This document shows, in pieces, positions 42,548 to 51,381 of a stretch of 52,811 bases of DNA. The stretch is from Gemmatimonadota bacterium. Lineage in GTDB: Bacteria > Gemmatimonadota > Gemmatimonadetes > Gemmatimonadales > GWC2-71-9. The notes under the pieces are model-generated. The model saw nothing but the letters and a program-made list of their open reading frames with translations, did no database searches and was not told the DNA's origin. The stretch lies in NCBI GenBank assembly GCA_020351775.1, contig CP070666.1, positions 4,601,303-4,654,113 of the forward strand, given 5' to 3'. Positions within the stretch are counted from its first letter, which is position 1. Every line of letters starts with the position of its first letter. The position numbers were made by a program, and so were the translations under genes.

Positions 42548-43515
42548 ATTCTGAGAGGCGGTCGGGTTTGGTGAAACGGCGCGCCATCGAGCTGGGATTC
42601 GACTCGGTTGGCATAACAGACCTTCGGCCCGTGCCTCACGCCGACGTGCTACACGAGTGGCTGTCACGGGGAATGGCCGGGACAATGCGCTACATGCATC
42701 GTCAGGAGAGACACCGGAAGGAGCCGAGTACCATCCTTCCAACAGCGTCCCACGCAATCATTGTAAGCAGAGGCTACTGCACCAACGAGGTTACCCGGCC
42801 CGCCGGCTCGGGGAGAGTGGCAAAATATGCTAGAGGACGCGACTATCACGTGGCGCTGAAGCGGCCGCTCGAAAACCTCACATGGTATGTAACGTCTCTC
42901 GGCGGTGCGGACACGATTGCACGGTATTACGTAGACGCGGGGCCGGTGCCGGAGCGCGAGCTTGCCCAGCGGGCGGGGTTGGGGTGGATCGGGAAGAACA
43001 CGATGCTTCTCACGCCTGGCCGCGGATCGTTCTTCTTTCTGGCCACGGTACTGACCAGCCTGGACTTGGCACCCGACGACCCTTTCGAGGCTGACCGCTG
43101 TGGCAGCTGCAGGCGGTGTCTGGACGCCTGCCCGACGAAGGCCTTCGAGCGCGAACGCCTGCTCGACAGCAGGCGCTGCATTTCGTATCTAACGATAGAA
43201 CACAAGGGTGAGATCCTGCCTGCAATCAGACCGTTGCTGGGAGACTGGATTTTCGGCTGTGACGTGTGTCAAGACGTGTGCCCGTGGAATCACAAATTCG
43301 CGACGGAATCCCGGGACCCAGTTCTGGCCATGGACCCGGCCCGCGCCTTCGAGGATCTCAACACTTTGATTCAGATCAGCGATGCCGAGTTCGCGAGTCG
43401 CTTCGGTTGGACTCCTCTCGAGCGACCCGGCAAACGCCGGATGCAGCGTAACGCGGCGATCGCGTCTGAAAACTCAAACAGAGAGGCCACATGGCGGACG
43501 TCCCAGACACAGTGA
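42544..43515 (+). CDS. queG: Epoxyqueuosine reductase QueG
   Basis: 323 residues from the GTG that overlaps the upstream TGA. It reduces epoxyqueuosine to queuosine in tRNA, using cobalamin and two [4Fe-4S] clusters. The N-terminal domain shows GFDSVGITDLRPV and KYARGRDYHVALK; the conserved GLGWIGKNTMLL segment follows. Cluster motifs CGSCRRCLDACP and CDVCQDVCPWN are complete. The C-terminal HEAT-like repeats of some QueG proteins are absent, as in short forms. Its 3' end overlaps the next small gene by 25 bases. Other queuosine genes are not in the window. Confidence 0.95.
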   Translation: MNSERRSGLVKRRAIELGFDSVGITDLRPVPHADVLHEWLSRGMAGTMRYMHRQERHRKEPSTILPTASHAIIVSRGYCTNEVTRPAGSGRVAKYARGRDYHVALKRPLENLTWYVTSLGGADTIARYYVDAGPVPERELAQRAGLGWIGKNTMLLTPGRGSFFFLATVLTSLDLAPDDPFEADRCGSCRRCLDACPTKAFERERLLDSRRCISYLTIEHKGEILPAIRPLLGDWIFGCDVCQDVCPWNHKFATESRDPVLAMDPARAFEDLNTLIQISDAEFASRFGWTPLERPGKRRMQRNAAIASENSNREATWRTSQTQ

Positions 43516-43796
43516 CGGATCCGGCGCTGCGAGTCCGTCTCACCGAGATCCAGCAACGGTTGCAGGAAGGACTCTCGGGCATCGACGCACACCACAGGTT
43601 GACAGGCAAGCCGGTGAGTTTCCGCGTCATATCTGGGCAGACCTTGGAGATAATATTCAAAGAGGTGCCAAGCATCGATGAGGCGGAAGTCCTCGGGGTG
43701 AAGCACTTGATTGGGGAGAACTGCTACTGCCACATATTCCCGCAGACAGCTGAGACACTGGCCGTGAGGTTTGTATTGCCGCTCAAGCGCAGGTGA
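43491..43796 (+). CDS. Small hypothetical protein
   Basis: 101 residues with AGAGAGG five bases before the ATG. N-terminal helix (TDPALRVRLTEIQQRLQEG), then beta strands including VSFRVISGQTLEIIFKEV and a C-terminal VRFVLPLKRR. Two cysteines lie close together (NCYCHIF). No family is recognised. The overlap with queG indicates a shared transcript. Confidence 0.72.
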   Translation: MADVPDTVTDPALRVRLTEIQQRLQEGLSGIDAHHRLTGKPVSFRVISGQTLEIIFKEVPSIDEAEVLGVKHLIGENCYCHIFPQTAETLAVRFVLPLKRR

Positions 43797-43868
43797 CGGT
43801 ATCGCAGCGCTCAGCCGGACTCGCACGTCCCAGGGTCGTGATGCACGGGCAGTCTGTGGTCACGCCCA

Positions 43869-44627
43869 TCACAGCCCAGTCGGATGATCAAGAAAGTCCC
43901 AAGGCAGCCCGAACTCCTCCTCGATGTGACTTGCTAGCGCCTTAACTCCCACCGTTTCCGTCGCATAATGGCCCGCGTATACGACGTTCAGTCGCAGCTC
44001 CTCGGCGTCGAAGTGAGTGTGGTGTGAGCCTTCCCCGGTCAGATACAGATCGGCACCAGCATCGCTTGCGTGTCCGATCAAACCTCCACCGCCTCCCGAG
44101 ACTACGGCAACTCGAGTCAACCGGTCGGGCCCAGCCGCGATTACGTGAGGCTCCACCGCAAGACGCTGCCGCAGACGCGTGATGAACTCCCCCAATGACA
44201 GATCGACTTCTCCGACTAGACCGATGGCTTGGCCCTCGGGGTCGGCGAAAGGTTCCGGGTTCATTATTCCCATCAGATCTGCGAGCCTCGCATTGTTGCC
44301 AACCTCCGGGTGCACGTCCAGAGGTATGTGAGCCGAGTAGACCGCGATGTCGCTCTCAATGAGCTTTCGTACGCGACGACCGTGGCGTCCGGTTAGGGGT
44401 TCGAGACCGCGCCAAAACAGACCGTGGTGGACCAACAGGAAATCGGCTCCCCGGGCAGCCGTGGCATCGATGCTGACCTGGCACGCATCCACCGCAGCGG
44501 CTACGCGGTTGACCACACCCGAGTTCTCAACCTGGAGACCGTTCAAAGCCTCTGGGCGATCAGGGACTTGGACGATGCCAAGATAGTCGTCGAGGTACCG
44601 GGTCAGCCTGCGAAGATCAGTCGCCAT
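43869..44627 (-). CDS. Nif3-like dinuclear metal centre protein
   Basis: 252 residues. The N-terminal half carries the metal-binding LLVHHGLFWRG and AHIPLDVHPEVGNNARL (HH and H...D ligands). The C-terminal half has VVSGGGGGLI, ADLYLTGEGSHHTHFDAEE and NVVYAGHYATETVG, completing the site. Length fits the short Nif3/YbgI form without an inserted PII-like domain. Proposed GTP cyclohydrolase-like roles are known for relatives, but function is unsettled. It is downstream of bactofilin, with a possible promoter of its own in the 189-base gap. Confidence 0.93.
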   Translation of the reverse strand: MATDLRRLTRYLDDYLGIVQVPDRPEALNGLQVENSGVVNRVAAAVDACQVSIDATAARGADFLLVHHGLFWRGLEPLTGRHGRRVRKLIESDIAVYSAHIPLDVHPEVGNNARLADLMGIMNPEPFADPEGQAIGLVGEVDLSLGEFITRLRQRLAVEPHVIAAGPDRLTRVAVVSGGGGGLIGHASDAGADLYLTGEGSHHTHFDAEELRLNVVYAGHYATETVGVKALASHIEEEFGLPWDFLDHPTGL

Positions 44628-44684
44628 CTTGGATCGGCATGAACGACGTCACAGCGCCAGGGAAAGTTCAGACAGCATCGCGAC

Positions 44685-44712
44685 AGCATAGCGGCGGCAT
44701 CGTAACACTCAA
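44685..44712 (-). promoter_or_regulatory. Candidate promoter for nif3-like gene
   Basis: Minus strand: TTGAGT (44712-44707), a 16-base spacer, then TATGCT (44690-44685). Transcription would start near 44678, about 50 bases before the nif3 ATG. Hexamer match only. Confidence 0.3.
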
Positions 44713-44816
44713 CTCCACAGCGCGTGCTGAACGAGTGTCTTTAAGCTGTTGGTGGAAGACGTACTTACAGATATCCTCACGTAATTCACATGAGCGTGTG
44801 GAAAGCCGCTGGCACA

Positions 44817-45275
44817 TCAGGAGGCCACGGTGCGACCTTGGCGCTCTGAGCCAGTGGAACTCGACCTAGATCCAGCAGTCGCAGCAGCCGCGGGATCTCC
44901 CATTCTGACGTTGCCGTTGACCTCACCACCCTCGTGCACCAGTATGCGCTGGGTCGCGATGTCGCCCTCAACGGTCGCGGCGTCTTGGACTTCGACGCGT
45001 TCTGAGGCCTGGATCGATCCGGCTACTCGCCCGCCAACGATGGCTTCTTTGGTGATCACATCACCCCTCACATATCCGCCCTTCGAAATCAGGACCTGGC
45101 GCGCGGCACGCACGTTACCCTCCACCGTTCCGTCGATCTTCACCACGCCCTCGGTTCTGAGTTCCCCGACCACGGTCAGATCGGCGGCTACGATCGAGAG
45201 GCCGCCCTCACGCCCCTGGGAACGTCCGGAGCTATCCGCCATGCCGTCAGCCTCCCCTGACGAGAATATTGCCAT
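44817..45275 (-). CDS. Bactofilin
   Basis: 152 residues. The central domain (about 27-120) is the beta-helical bactofilin repeat: LSIVAADLTVVGELRTEGVV, KIDGTVEGNVRA, LISKGGYVRGDVI and VGGRVAGSIQ, then VEVQDAATVEGDI, with disordered ends (N-terminal Ser/Gly-rich, C-terminal Ala/Ser/Gly). Bactofilins polymerise without nucleotide and scaffold cell-wall enzymes or chromosome-segregation factors. It overlaps the upstream M23 peptidase gene by 29 bases, a pairing seen in many bacteria, and follows parAB here. Confidence 0.95.
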   Translation of the reverse strand: MAIFSSGEADGMADSSGRSQGREGGLSIVAADLTVVGELRTEGVVKIDGTVEGNVRAARQVLISKGGYVRGDVITKEAIVGGRVAGSIQASERVEVQDAATVEGDIATQRILVHEGGEVNGNVRMGDPAAAATAGSRSSSTGSERQGRTVAS

Positions 45276-46071
45276 TATTGCACTCCATAGTCACCTGTGA
45301 TCTCGGGTCGATCGGCTCACCATCCTTGAGCACTTCAAAATGTAGATGCGGGGCGGTCGAACGCCCTGTGGATCCGGATAGTCCGATCACCTGCCCGGCG
45401 CGGACCGAGTCGCCACGCGCTACCAACAAACGCGAGGCATGACCATACATGCTTGTGTATCCGTCCGGATGCTCCAGTCTGACAAACAGTCCGTACTCTG
45501 GATCCCGCCCCGCGGCTCGCACCAAGCCACCACCGGCGGCCCGAATCGGCGTTCCCTGAGCGACTGCTATGTCCAACCCTTGATGGACTTCAGCGGATCC
45601 ACCGGGGCCGACTGGGCCGCGCGTGATCACACCAGCTTGATCGAGCGGCCAGTGGCTGGGAACGGATGCCCCGACTTCATAACAGGGCGGTGCGTTTGGA
45701 CCTCTTGCGATCACCGCCGGCAGACTCGCCACGGCCGCCTCCTGACGCTGCAGCTCCGGTACCACTTCAGCTCCGAGCATGCTTCGCAGCTGCCCGTAAC
45801 GTGCTTCGGCGTATTCGAGGCGCTCCGCCAGGCGTTGGACCTGTTGATTCTCGGCCCTTAGTCGCTCAACTTCCCGCTTGAGACCAGGCACTTCGGCTGC
45901 CGTCCTGGCGATCGGCGTGTAAAGCACCCCAGCCACGAGGATCACGACAGCCAGTATCACCCCGCCGATCAGGCCTGTCCGCAGCAGCCAGATCGGAAGC
46001 CGCAGCGACCGCGACTCTAGCTCACCTTCCTTGTGAACGATTATCGTCGCCGTTCGCCTGTGGTTAGTCAT
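45247..46071 (-). CDS. M23 (LytM-type) peptidoglycan endopeptidase, membrane-anchored
   Basis: 274 residues. A single N-terminal membrane helix (TGLIGGVILAVVILVAGVLY, about 32-51) is followed by a coiled coil (LKREVERLRAENQQVQRLAE) and the M23 domain. Zinc ligands are visible: H and D in HQGLDIAVA, and HLHFEV. SMYGHASRLLV supplies the catalytic His, so the enzyme looks active. It cleaves peptidoglycan cross-links in the periplasm. It overlaps parB by four bases and bactofilin by 29, so the wall enzyme, the scaffold and the segregation genes are one transcript. Confidence 0.94.
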   Translation of the reverse strand: MTNHRRTATIIVHKEGELESRSLRLPIWLLRTGLIGGVILAVVILVAGVLYTPIARTAAEVPGLKREVERLRAENQQVQRLAERLEYAEARYGQLRSMLGAEVVPELQRQEAAVASLPAVIARGPNAPPCYEVGASVPSHWPLDQAGVITRGPVGPGGSAEVHQGLDIAVAQGTPIRAAGGGLVRAAGRDPEYGLFVRLEHPDGYTSMYGHASRLLVARGDSVRAGQVIGLSGSTGRSTAPHLHFEVLKDGEPIDPRSQVTMECNNGNILVRGG

Positions 46072-46952
46072 CCTTCAAACGGCTTCCCAAGCATCAGATC
46101 CAGGATGCGAGTCAGATCGTCGTTCGAGTAGAAGTTGATCGTTAGGCGACCGCCACCACGTCCCCGCTGGGACACGTATACGTCGGTCTGTAGATGGCGC
46201 CGCAACGCGTCCTCAATGCGGCGGGCTTCCGGCGACAGTTTTCTGCCGTCCCTTGTGGTCCGGGGTCGTCGCTGGGGAGTGCGGGTACCTCTAGCGCGAA
46301 CCTCCACCTCCCTGACGGAGAGTCCGTCCTTGACCACGAGCCGCGCTAGCCGTTCCACTGCGCGACTGTCAGTGAGCTGTAACAGCGCCCGTGCGTGGCC
46401 CACATCCATCTTGCCATCGTGCAGCATCTGCTGCACCTCCCGAGGTAGCTTCAGCAGTCGCAGTGCATTGGCGATCGTGGACCTGTCTCTGCCCACCAGA
46501 TCAGCCACCTCGCTCTGCGTTGCATGGAAGTCCTCCACCAAACGGTGGTACCCGTTCGCCTCATCGATGGGAGAGAGCGCGTCGCGCTGCAGGTTCTCGA
46601 CCAGGGCAAGAGCCAGCAGCGTACGATCGTCCACGTCACGCACCACGGCGCCGATTTCGGACCACTCCAGTTGCCGTGCTGCCCGCCAGCGACGCTCCCC
46701 AGCGATGAGCTCGTAGGTACCATCCCCTACCGGGCGCAGGACTATCGGCTGCAGCAATCCCGACGCGCGCATCGAGTTTGCCAATTCACTGATGGCCTGT
46801 TGGTCAAACGCGTTGCGCGGTTGGAACGGGTTGGGACGAATCCGGTCGAGTGGAACACGACGCAACTCCCCAGATTCCGTCGCCTCGGCGGTAGTCGTGG
46901 GTCCGAGCAAGGCCTCCAGGCCACGTCCCAACCGACGCCTTGCCGCTGTCAT
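46068..46952 (-). CDS. parB: Chromosome-partitioning protein ParB (Spo0J)
   Basis: 294 residues. The N-terminal CTPase domain contains [10 protein letters not shown] and LQPIVLRPV, and the [12 protein letters not shown] motif that binds CTP/Mg. [17 protein letters not shown] and the helix-turn-helix ([20 protein letters not shown]) follow. The C-terminal 60 residues form the dimerisation domain. It loads at parS and slides along DNA. The start overlaps the end of parA by four bases, and two parS-like sites lie upstream of parA. Confidence 0.96.
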   Translation of the reverse strand: MTAARRRLGRGLEALLGPTTTAEATESGELRRVPLDRIRPNPFQPRNAFDQQAISELANSMRASGLLQPIVLRPVGDGTYELIAGERRWRAARQLEWSEIGAVVRDVDDRTLLALALVENLQRDALSPIDEANGYHRLVEDFHATQSEVADLVGRDRSTIANALRLLKLPREVQQMLHDGKMDVGHARALLQLTDSRAVERLARLVVKDGLSVREVEVRARGTRTPQRRPRTTRDGRKLSPEARRIEDALRRHLQTDVYVSQRGRGGGRLTINFYSNDDLTRILDLMLGKPFEG

Positions 46953-47767
46953 GCAGGCACCTGTTTGGCCGCGTCCAGCACGCCAGGAGATCTCTCCTTA
47001 GCTTCGACGCGTGCGACGAGCTCTTGGGCCAGGGCCAGGTAACTCTTTGCACCGATAGACCGAACATCGTAGAGAATGATGGGCATGCCAAAGCTAGGGG
47101 CTTCGGCCAACCTCACGTTGCGCGGAATCGCCGTGCGGTAGACGCTAGCTCCGAAGTACTCCCGCGCTTCTACTCCAACCTGCTTGGACAGGTTGAGTCG
47201 AGCATCGTACATCGTGAGCAGCACGCCTTCGATTGCCAGATCTGGGTTGAAGTTGCGCTGCACGAGATTGATGGTGTTGAGCAATTGCGATAGCCCTTCA
47301 AGGGCGTAGTACTCGCATTGAATTGGTATGATGACCGAGTCTGCAGCTGTGAGCATGTTCAGCGTGAGCAGCCCGAGCGAGGGGGGACAATCAATTAGCG
47401 TGAAGTCGTATTGGCCTCGAACCGGTTCGAGGGCCGTTCTCAGAATGGACTCCCTGCGTGTTCGATTCACCAGCTCGAGCTCCGCACCCACGAGATCCTG
47501 GGTAGACGGCGCCACGTCGAGCAGCGGCAGACCTACGGCATGGTGAATGATCTCCACCAGCGGTTCACCGCTCATTACGACATCGTAAAGCGATGCCTCA
47601 AGCTCGGTCTTGTCCAGACCTACACCACTAGTGGCATTCGCCTGCGGATCGGCGTCGACGAGGAGAGTCGACTTCTCGGCAGCCGCAATCGATGCAGCCA
47701 AATTCACCGCGGTGGTGGTCTTCCCGACACCACCTTTCTGATTCGCAATCGCAATAACTTTGCCCAT
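46949..47767 (-). CDS. parA: Chromosome-partitioning ATPase ParA (Soj)
   Basis: 272 residues. The deviant Walker A ([15 protein letters not shown]) is at the N-terminus, with [26 protein letters not shown] and NKPxx-equivalent downstream segments typical of Soj. No N-terminal HTH is present, so it is a chromosomal-type ParA. ATP-bound dimers coat DNA and pull ParB-parS complexes. It heads the parA-parB-M23-bactofilin transcript. Promoter and parS sites lie in the 171-base gap to mnmG. Confidence 0.96.
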   Translation of the reverse strand: MGKVIAIANQKGGVGKTTTAVNLAASIAAAEKSTLLVDADPQANATSGVGLDKTELEASLYDVVMSGEPLVEIIHHAVGLPLLDVAPSTQDLVGAELELVNRTRRESILRTALEPVRGQYDFTLIDCPPSLGLLTLNMLTAADSVIIPIQCEYYALEGLSQLLNTINLVQRNFNPDLAIEGVLLTMYDARLNLSKQVGVEAREYFGASVYRTAIPRNVRLAEAPSFGMPIILYDVRSIGAKSYLALAQELVARVEAKERSPGVLDAAKQVPA

Positions 47768-47893
47768 CTACCGAAGCCCTTGTATAACAATTATTTAGGA
47801 CGGCAGCCGATGAATTAGGACAATACGAGAATCCGCGGCAGGAATATATCGTGAGAGGGTAAGGTGGTAAAGGAACCGGGGTGCGGTACGCGC

Positions 47894-47909
47894 TGTTTCA
47901 CGTGAAACC
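47894..47909. promoter_or_regulatory. parS: parS site 1
   Basis: TGTTTCACGTGAAACC matches the bacterial parS consensus TGTTTCACGTGAAACA at 15 of 16 bases, with the inner 14-base palindrome perfect. It is located between mnmG and parA, the usual position near the origin. Confidence 0.92.
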
Positions 47910-47917
47910 CAGCATAC

Positions 47918-47933
47918 AGTTTCACATGAAACA
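47918..47933. promoter_or_regulatory. parS: parS site 2 (variant)
   Basis: AGTTTCACATGAAACA differs from the consensus at the first base and at one central base (CA in place of CG). It lies 24 bases from site 1, so two ParB dimers could load side by side. The central change should weaken binding. Confidence 0.8.
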
Positions 47934-47938
47934 GCATG

Positions 47939-49813
47939 TCATGCTACCGCCCTTCCCCTGCGGGACACCTCCAGAACGAGGTTCTGCAGGTCCGCAGGGG
48001 AAACCCCAGGTATGCGGGCCGCCTGAGCAAGTGACTCGGGCCGCACCCGGTCAAGCTTCTGGCGTGCTTCAGTACTCAGGCTGGCCAACCTGAGGTAGGG
48101 CAGGTCGTGTGGCAACGCAAAATCAGCCAACGACTTTAGCTTATCGATGGCTTGGCGTTCTCGCTCCAAATAACCGGCGTACTTGAGTCCGATCTCGACC
48201 GTCGTCCACACATCGTCGCTTACGAGCGGTGCCTTGGCCGGCGCCTCCTGAGCCAATGTCCTCAGAGACACACGGGGACGTCGAGCCAGCTCCGACATCT
48301 TCTGGGGCGCCGAGATTGGTGACTCACCGGCCTGTTCGAGAACGTGGTTCGCCGTGGCCGGTTTGAGAACCACGTCGGTGGTGAAGGCGAGCAAGGCCTG
48401 CTCCTGCCCCATTCGCTCCCCAAGCTTGCCCTGTTCGTCGGCGTTCAGCATTCCCAGGGTCCGCGCGAGGCTGCCCAGCCGTTTTAGTGCATTGTCCTGG
48501 CGCAGCATCAATCTGAACTCGGCCCGCGACGTGAACAGACGGTAGGGTTCATCCACCCCGCGTGTTACCAGATCGTCCACTAAGACACCGATGTAACTAT
48601 CCTCCCGCGCCAGGACCACGGGATCCTTCTCCATAGCTCGCTGTGCTGCGTTGATCCCTGCAAGTAGTCCCTGCCCGCCGGCCTCCTCATAACCGGTTGT
48701 ACCGTTTATCTGGCCCGCGAAGAAGAGACCATCGACGGCCTTGACCTCCAACCACGGCGTCAGTTGGTCTGGCGGATAGTAGTCGTACTCTATCGCGTAG
48801 CCGTACCGAGTTAGCCGTGCTCGTTCCAGGCCTGGTACCGCGTGGACGAACTCATTCTGCACAGCAGCCGGAAGCGATGTAGAAAGGCCGTTGACATAGA
48901 GCTCCGAGGTGTCCAACCCTTCCGGCTCAAGAAAGATCTGGTGTCTCTCTGCGTCCGGAAACCGCACAACTTTGTCCTCTATCGACGGACAATACCGCGG
49001 TCCCCGCCCTGCGATGGCACCCCCGTATAAAGCTGACTCGTGGATGTGAAGCGTTATGATGTCTCGCACCGGCTTTCCAGCCCAGGTGATCCAGCATGGC
49101 CTCTGCTCCGGTCGCCGTTCTGTCACGTAGTGGGCAAACGGGCCCGATCCTTCGTCGCCATCCTGGCGCTCTAGCTGCCCGTAGTCCACGGAGCGGCCGT
49201 CAATCCTTGGCGGAGTCCCTGTTTTGAAGCGATCGACCCGAAGCCCAATTGCCTCAAGCTGCTCGGCTATGTCCACCACTGGGGGATCCCCTGATCGGCC
49301 ACCCGGTACCCGGGTATCCGTCCCGATGTGTATGACGCCGCGGAGGAATGTGCCGGCGGTCAGCACGACCGTGCGCGCAGGGATACGGCGTCCGTCCGTG
49401 GTCACGACACCGACTACACGGCGCCCCGATAACGACAGTGACGCGACAGTACCCTGACTGATCTCCAGGTTCGGCCGCTGCTCCAACAGAGACCTGATGG
49501 CGCGTCGATATAGTCCACGATCACACTGTGCGCGTGGAGCCCACACTGCCGGACCCTTGGAACGGTTGAGCATCTTGAATTGAATCGCGCTGCGATCAGC
49601 CGCGCGACCCATGATCCCTCCCATGGCGTCGATCTCTCGGACGACCGTGCCCTTGGCAATTCCGCCGATGGCCGGGTTACACGACATCTGCCCGATGGTT
49701 TCAAGGCTCGATGTGACGAGTAGAACGCGAAGACCAAACCGCGCGGCAGCGCAGGCTGCCTCAGAGCCGGCGTGGCCGGCACCAATCACGAGCACATCAA
49801 AGGGTTGTGACAT
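47939..49813 (-). CDS. mnmG: tRNA uridine-5-carboxymethylaminomethyl modification enzyme MnmG (GidA)
   Basis: 624 residues from the ATG at 49813, beginning MSQPFDVLVIGAGHAGSEAA; a frame to 49879 adds a non-conserved leader. FAD motif GAGHAGSEAACAAARFG, SCNPAIGGIAKGTVVREIDA, the cysteine motif RYCPSIEDKVVRF and INGTTGYEEAGGQGLLAGIN are all present. With MnmE it modifies the wobble uridine of several tRNAs. The C-terminal helical tRNA/MnmE domain is complete. It lies next to parS and parA; rsmG, often between mnmG and parA, is absent here. Confidence 0.97.
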   Translation of the reverse strand: MSQPFDVLVIGAGHAGSEAACAAARFGLRVLLVTSSLETIGQMSCNPAIGGIAKGTVVREIDAMGGIMGRAADRSAIQFKMLNRSKGPAVWAPRAQCDRGLYRRAIRSLLEQRPNLEISQGTVASLSLSGRRVVGVVTTDGRRIPARTVVLTAGTFLRGVIHIGTDTRVPGGRSGDPPVVDIAEQLEAIGLRVDRFKTGTPPRIDGRSVDYGQLERQDGDEGSGPFAHYVTERRPEQRPCWITWAGKPVRDIITLHIHESALYGGAIAGRGPRYCPSIEDKVVRFPDAERHQIFLEPEGLDTSELYVNGLSTSLPAAVQNEFVHAVPGLERARLTRYGYAIEYDYYPPDQLTPWLEVKAVDGLFFAGQINGTTGYEEAGGQGLLAGINAAQRAMEKDPVVLAREDSYIGVLVDDLVTRGVDEPYRLFTSRAEFRLMLRQDNALKRLGSLARTLGMLNADEQGKLGERMGQEQALLAFTTDVVLKPATANHVLEQAGESPISAPQKMSELARRPRVSLRTLAQEAPAKAPLVSDDVWTTVEIGLKYAGYLERERQAIDKLKSLADFALPHDLPYLRLASLSTEARQKLDRVRPESLAQAARIPGVSPADLQNLVLEVSRRGRAVA

Positions 49814-49958
49814 GGGCGGGAATAATAGTCGTGCAAATAGGTGGACGTACAGATGCGGCGCATCGCATGTCACGTCCACAACACCCTAGCACTGTTGATA
49901 CAGTGATACAACTGGACAGGCCACCGTCTTTGGCCTACTGGGATCGCTCACCTTGCCG

Positions 49959-49979
49959 TTCCGGAATCCACAACCGGAA
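49959..49979. repeat. Hairpin-forming inverted repeat in the mnmG-natB gap
   Basis: TTCCGG and CCGGAA enclose AATCCACAA. It lies in the 290-base gap (49814-50103) between natB and mnmG, both on the minus strand. No T-run follows on either strand, so termination is uncertain. I see no tRNA, coding frame or convincing DnaA box in the rest of the gap. Confidence 0.35.
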
Positions 49980-50103
49980 AGAAGAAGGGACAGTCGGCCC
50001 GAGAATCACGCGATCGGTTATCCGGCATGACTGCAGACCCGGCCCTATACCTAGTGCGTGCGACTACAACGGGGACCCTTGAGACAACTACAGGCGTACA
50101 TGC

Positions 50104-51381
50104 CTACGCTGCCCTCACCCACCTGATTACCTCCCTCGGGCTCGGTCGCTTGCCGTACATCAGAATACCGACTCGGTATATCCTACCAGCGATCCATGTG
50201 ACAATGATCAGTCCGAGGACCAGCAGCAGCACCGAGCCTATCAACTCTACCAGCGATACGTCGGACACGACCCAACGTCCCGGCATTGAGATCGGTGAAC
50301 TAAGAGGGATCAGCGTTAGCGCGATGAACAGCGCCCCGTCGGGCTCTGTCAACATCGCCATTAGTGATACCACTGCCGGTATCGCGTAGAACAGGGTCAC
50401 CGGTGCCTGGGCCTGGCGCGCCTCTGCCTCGCTGCTCGACATCGCTGCCACTGCAGCAAACATCGCGGCGTAGAGGAAGTAGCCCAGCACGAAATACACG
50501 AGCAGGACCACTATGGTTGAGACAGGGACTTCCGGTAGCGGAAAGGCTTGAGCCGAAGTCTCCAATCCCATCATCCGCCCCAACACTTCGCGCTGTGTCA
50601 GCAACAGACGGGCTGTCACAGCCCAGATGAGGAGCTGAAACAACCCAACCGCACCAACCCCGACAACTTTCCCAGCCAACAACTCAAACGGCCTCAGGCT
50701 CGACACCAGCACCTCCACAATGCGTGTGGTCTTCTCTTCCACGACGGCTCCCAAGACCTGCACACCGTAGAGCAGGATGGCCATGTAGAGTAAGAACCAC
50801 ATGATGTAGGCCATGATGAAAGTCGTCTCGCCCGACTGTTCGGTCGCCTCGCCACCTCGTATGGTCACTGTTTGCAGGTTCAGCGGAATACTACTGGCTT
50901 GTGTCACTTTCTGCGGATCCACTCCGAGATCGCTCAGCCGCTCAGTCAACAACGCCCGCGCCACGAAGCGCTCCATAATCTCCATGTCCAGTTGCGCTGC
51001 TGCATTGGAACCACGGTACTCGGCTCGCCCGTCTGCCACCGTCTGATCAGTCACTATCAGGAATCCGTCGAGCTCCTTGACGCCTACGGCTGCGGCAAGA
51101 GAATCCGCAACGTCCTCTAGCCGCACCAACTCGACTTCCATACGGGAGGCCGTTATCGGGGCACCAGTGTTCAACACGTCCGTCACCCGCGCGCCGAACC
51201 CCGTCGTAGTAGCATCCAATACGGCGATCGACCTTTCTCGCCCTCCCCCACTAGCCATCAACACCGGCAGGAAGACGAACAACGCCATTAGAACCGGCCC
51301 TAACACCGTGGAAAGAACGAACCACTTGGTCCGCACTCGGGCAATGAACTCACGGCGCAGCACGACCCAGATCTTATGCAT
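50104..51381 (-). CDS. ABC-2 type transporter permease, NatB-like
   Basis: About 425 residues from the ATG at 51381, which overlaps the ATPase stop by eight bases. It starts MHKIWVVLRREFIARVRTKW, with a first membrane helix (FVLSTVLGPVLMALFVFLPV), a periplasmic domain of about 130 residues, and a cluster of five helices at the end. EEKTTRIVEVLVSSLRPFEL is the cytosolic coupling motif found in NatB/ABC-2 permeases, followed by LLAGKVVGVGAVG. NatAB of Bacillus exports Na+; many homologues have other substrates, so export of ions or drugs is a guess. Confidence 0.92.
   Translation of the reverse strand: MHKIWVVLRREFIARVRTKWFVLSTVLGPVLMALFVFLPVLMASGGGRERSIAVLDATTTGFGARVTDVLNTGAPITASRMEVELVRLEDVADSLAAAVGVKELDGFLIVTDQTVADGRAEYRGSNAAAQLDMEIMERFVARALLTERLSDLGVDPQKVTQASSIPLNLQTVTIRGGEATEQSGETTFIMAYIMWFLLYMAILLYGVQVLGAVVEEKTTRIVEVLVSSLRPFELLAGKVVGVGAVGLFQLLIWAVTARLLLTQREVLGRMMGLETSAQAFPLPEVPVSTIVVLLVYFVLGYFLYAAMFAAVAAMSSSEAEARQAQAPVTLFYAIPAVVSLMAMLTEPDGALFIALTLIPLSSPISMPGRWVVSDVSLVELIGSVLLLVLGLIIVTWIAGRIYRVGILMYGKRPSPREVIRWVRAA

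Noticed and set aside
49959..49979. Intrinsic terminator of natB
   Set aside because: The hairpin is not followed by a T-run and lies about 125 bases from the stop codon.
49914..50103. Replication origin with DnaA boxes
   Set aside because: Only partial TTATCC and ATCCACA matches occur, with no cluster of boxes.
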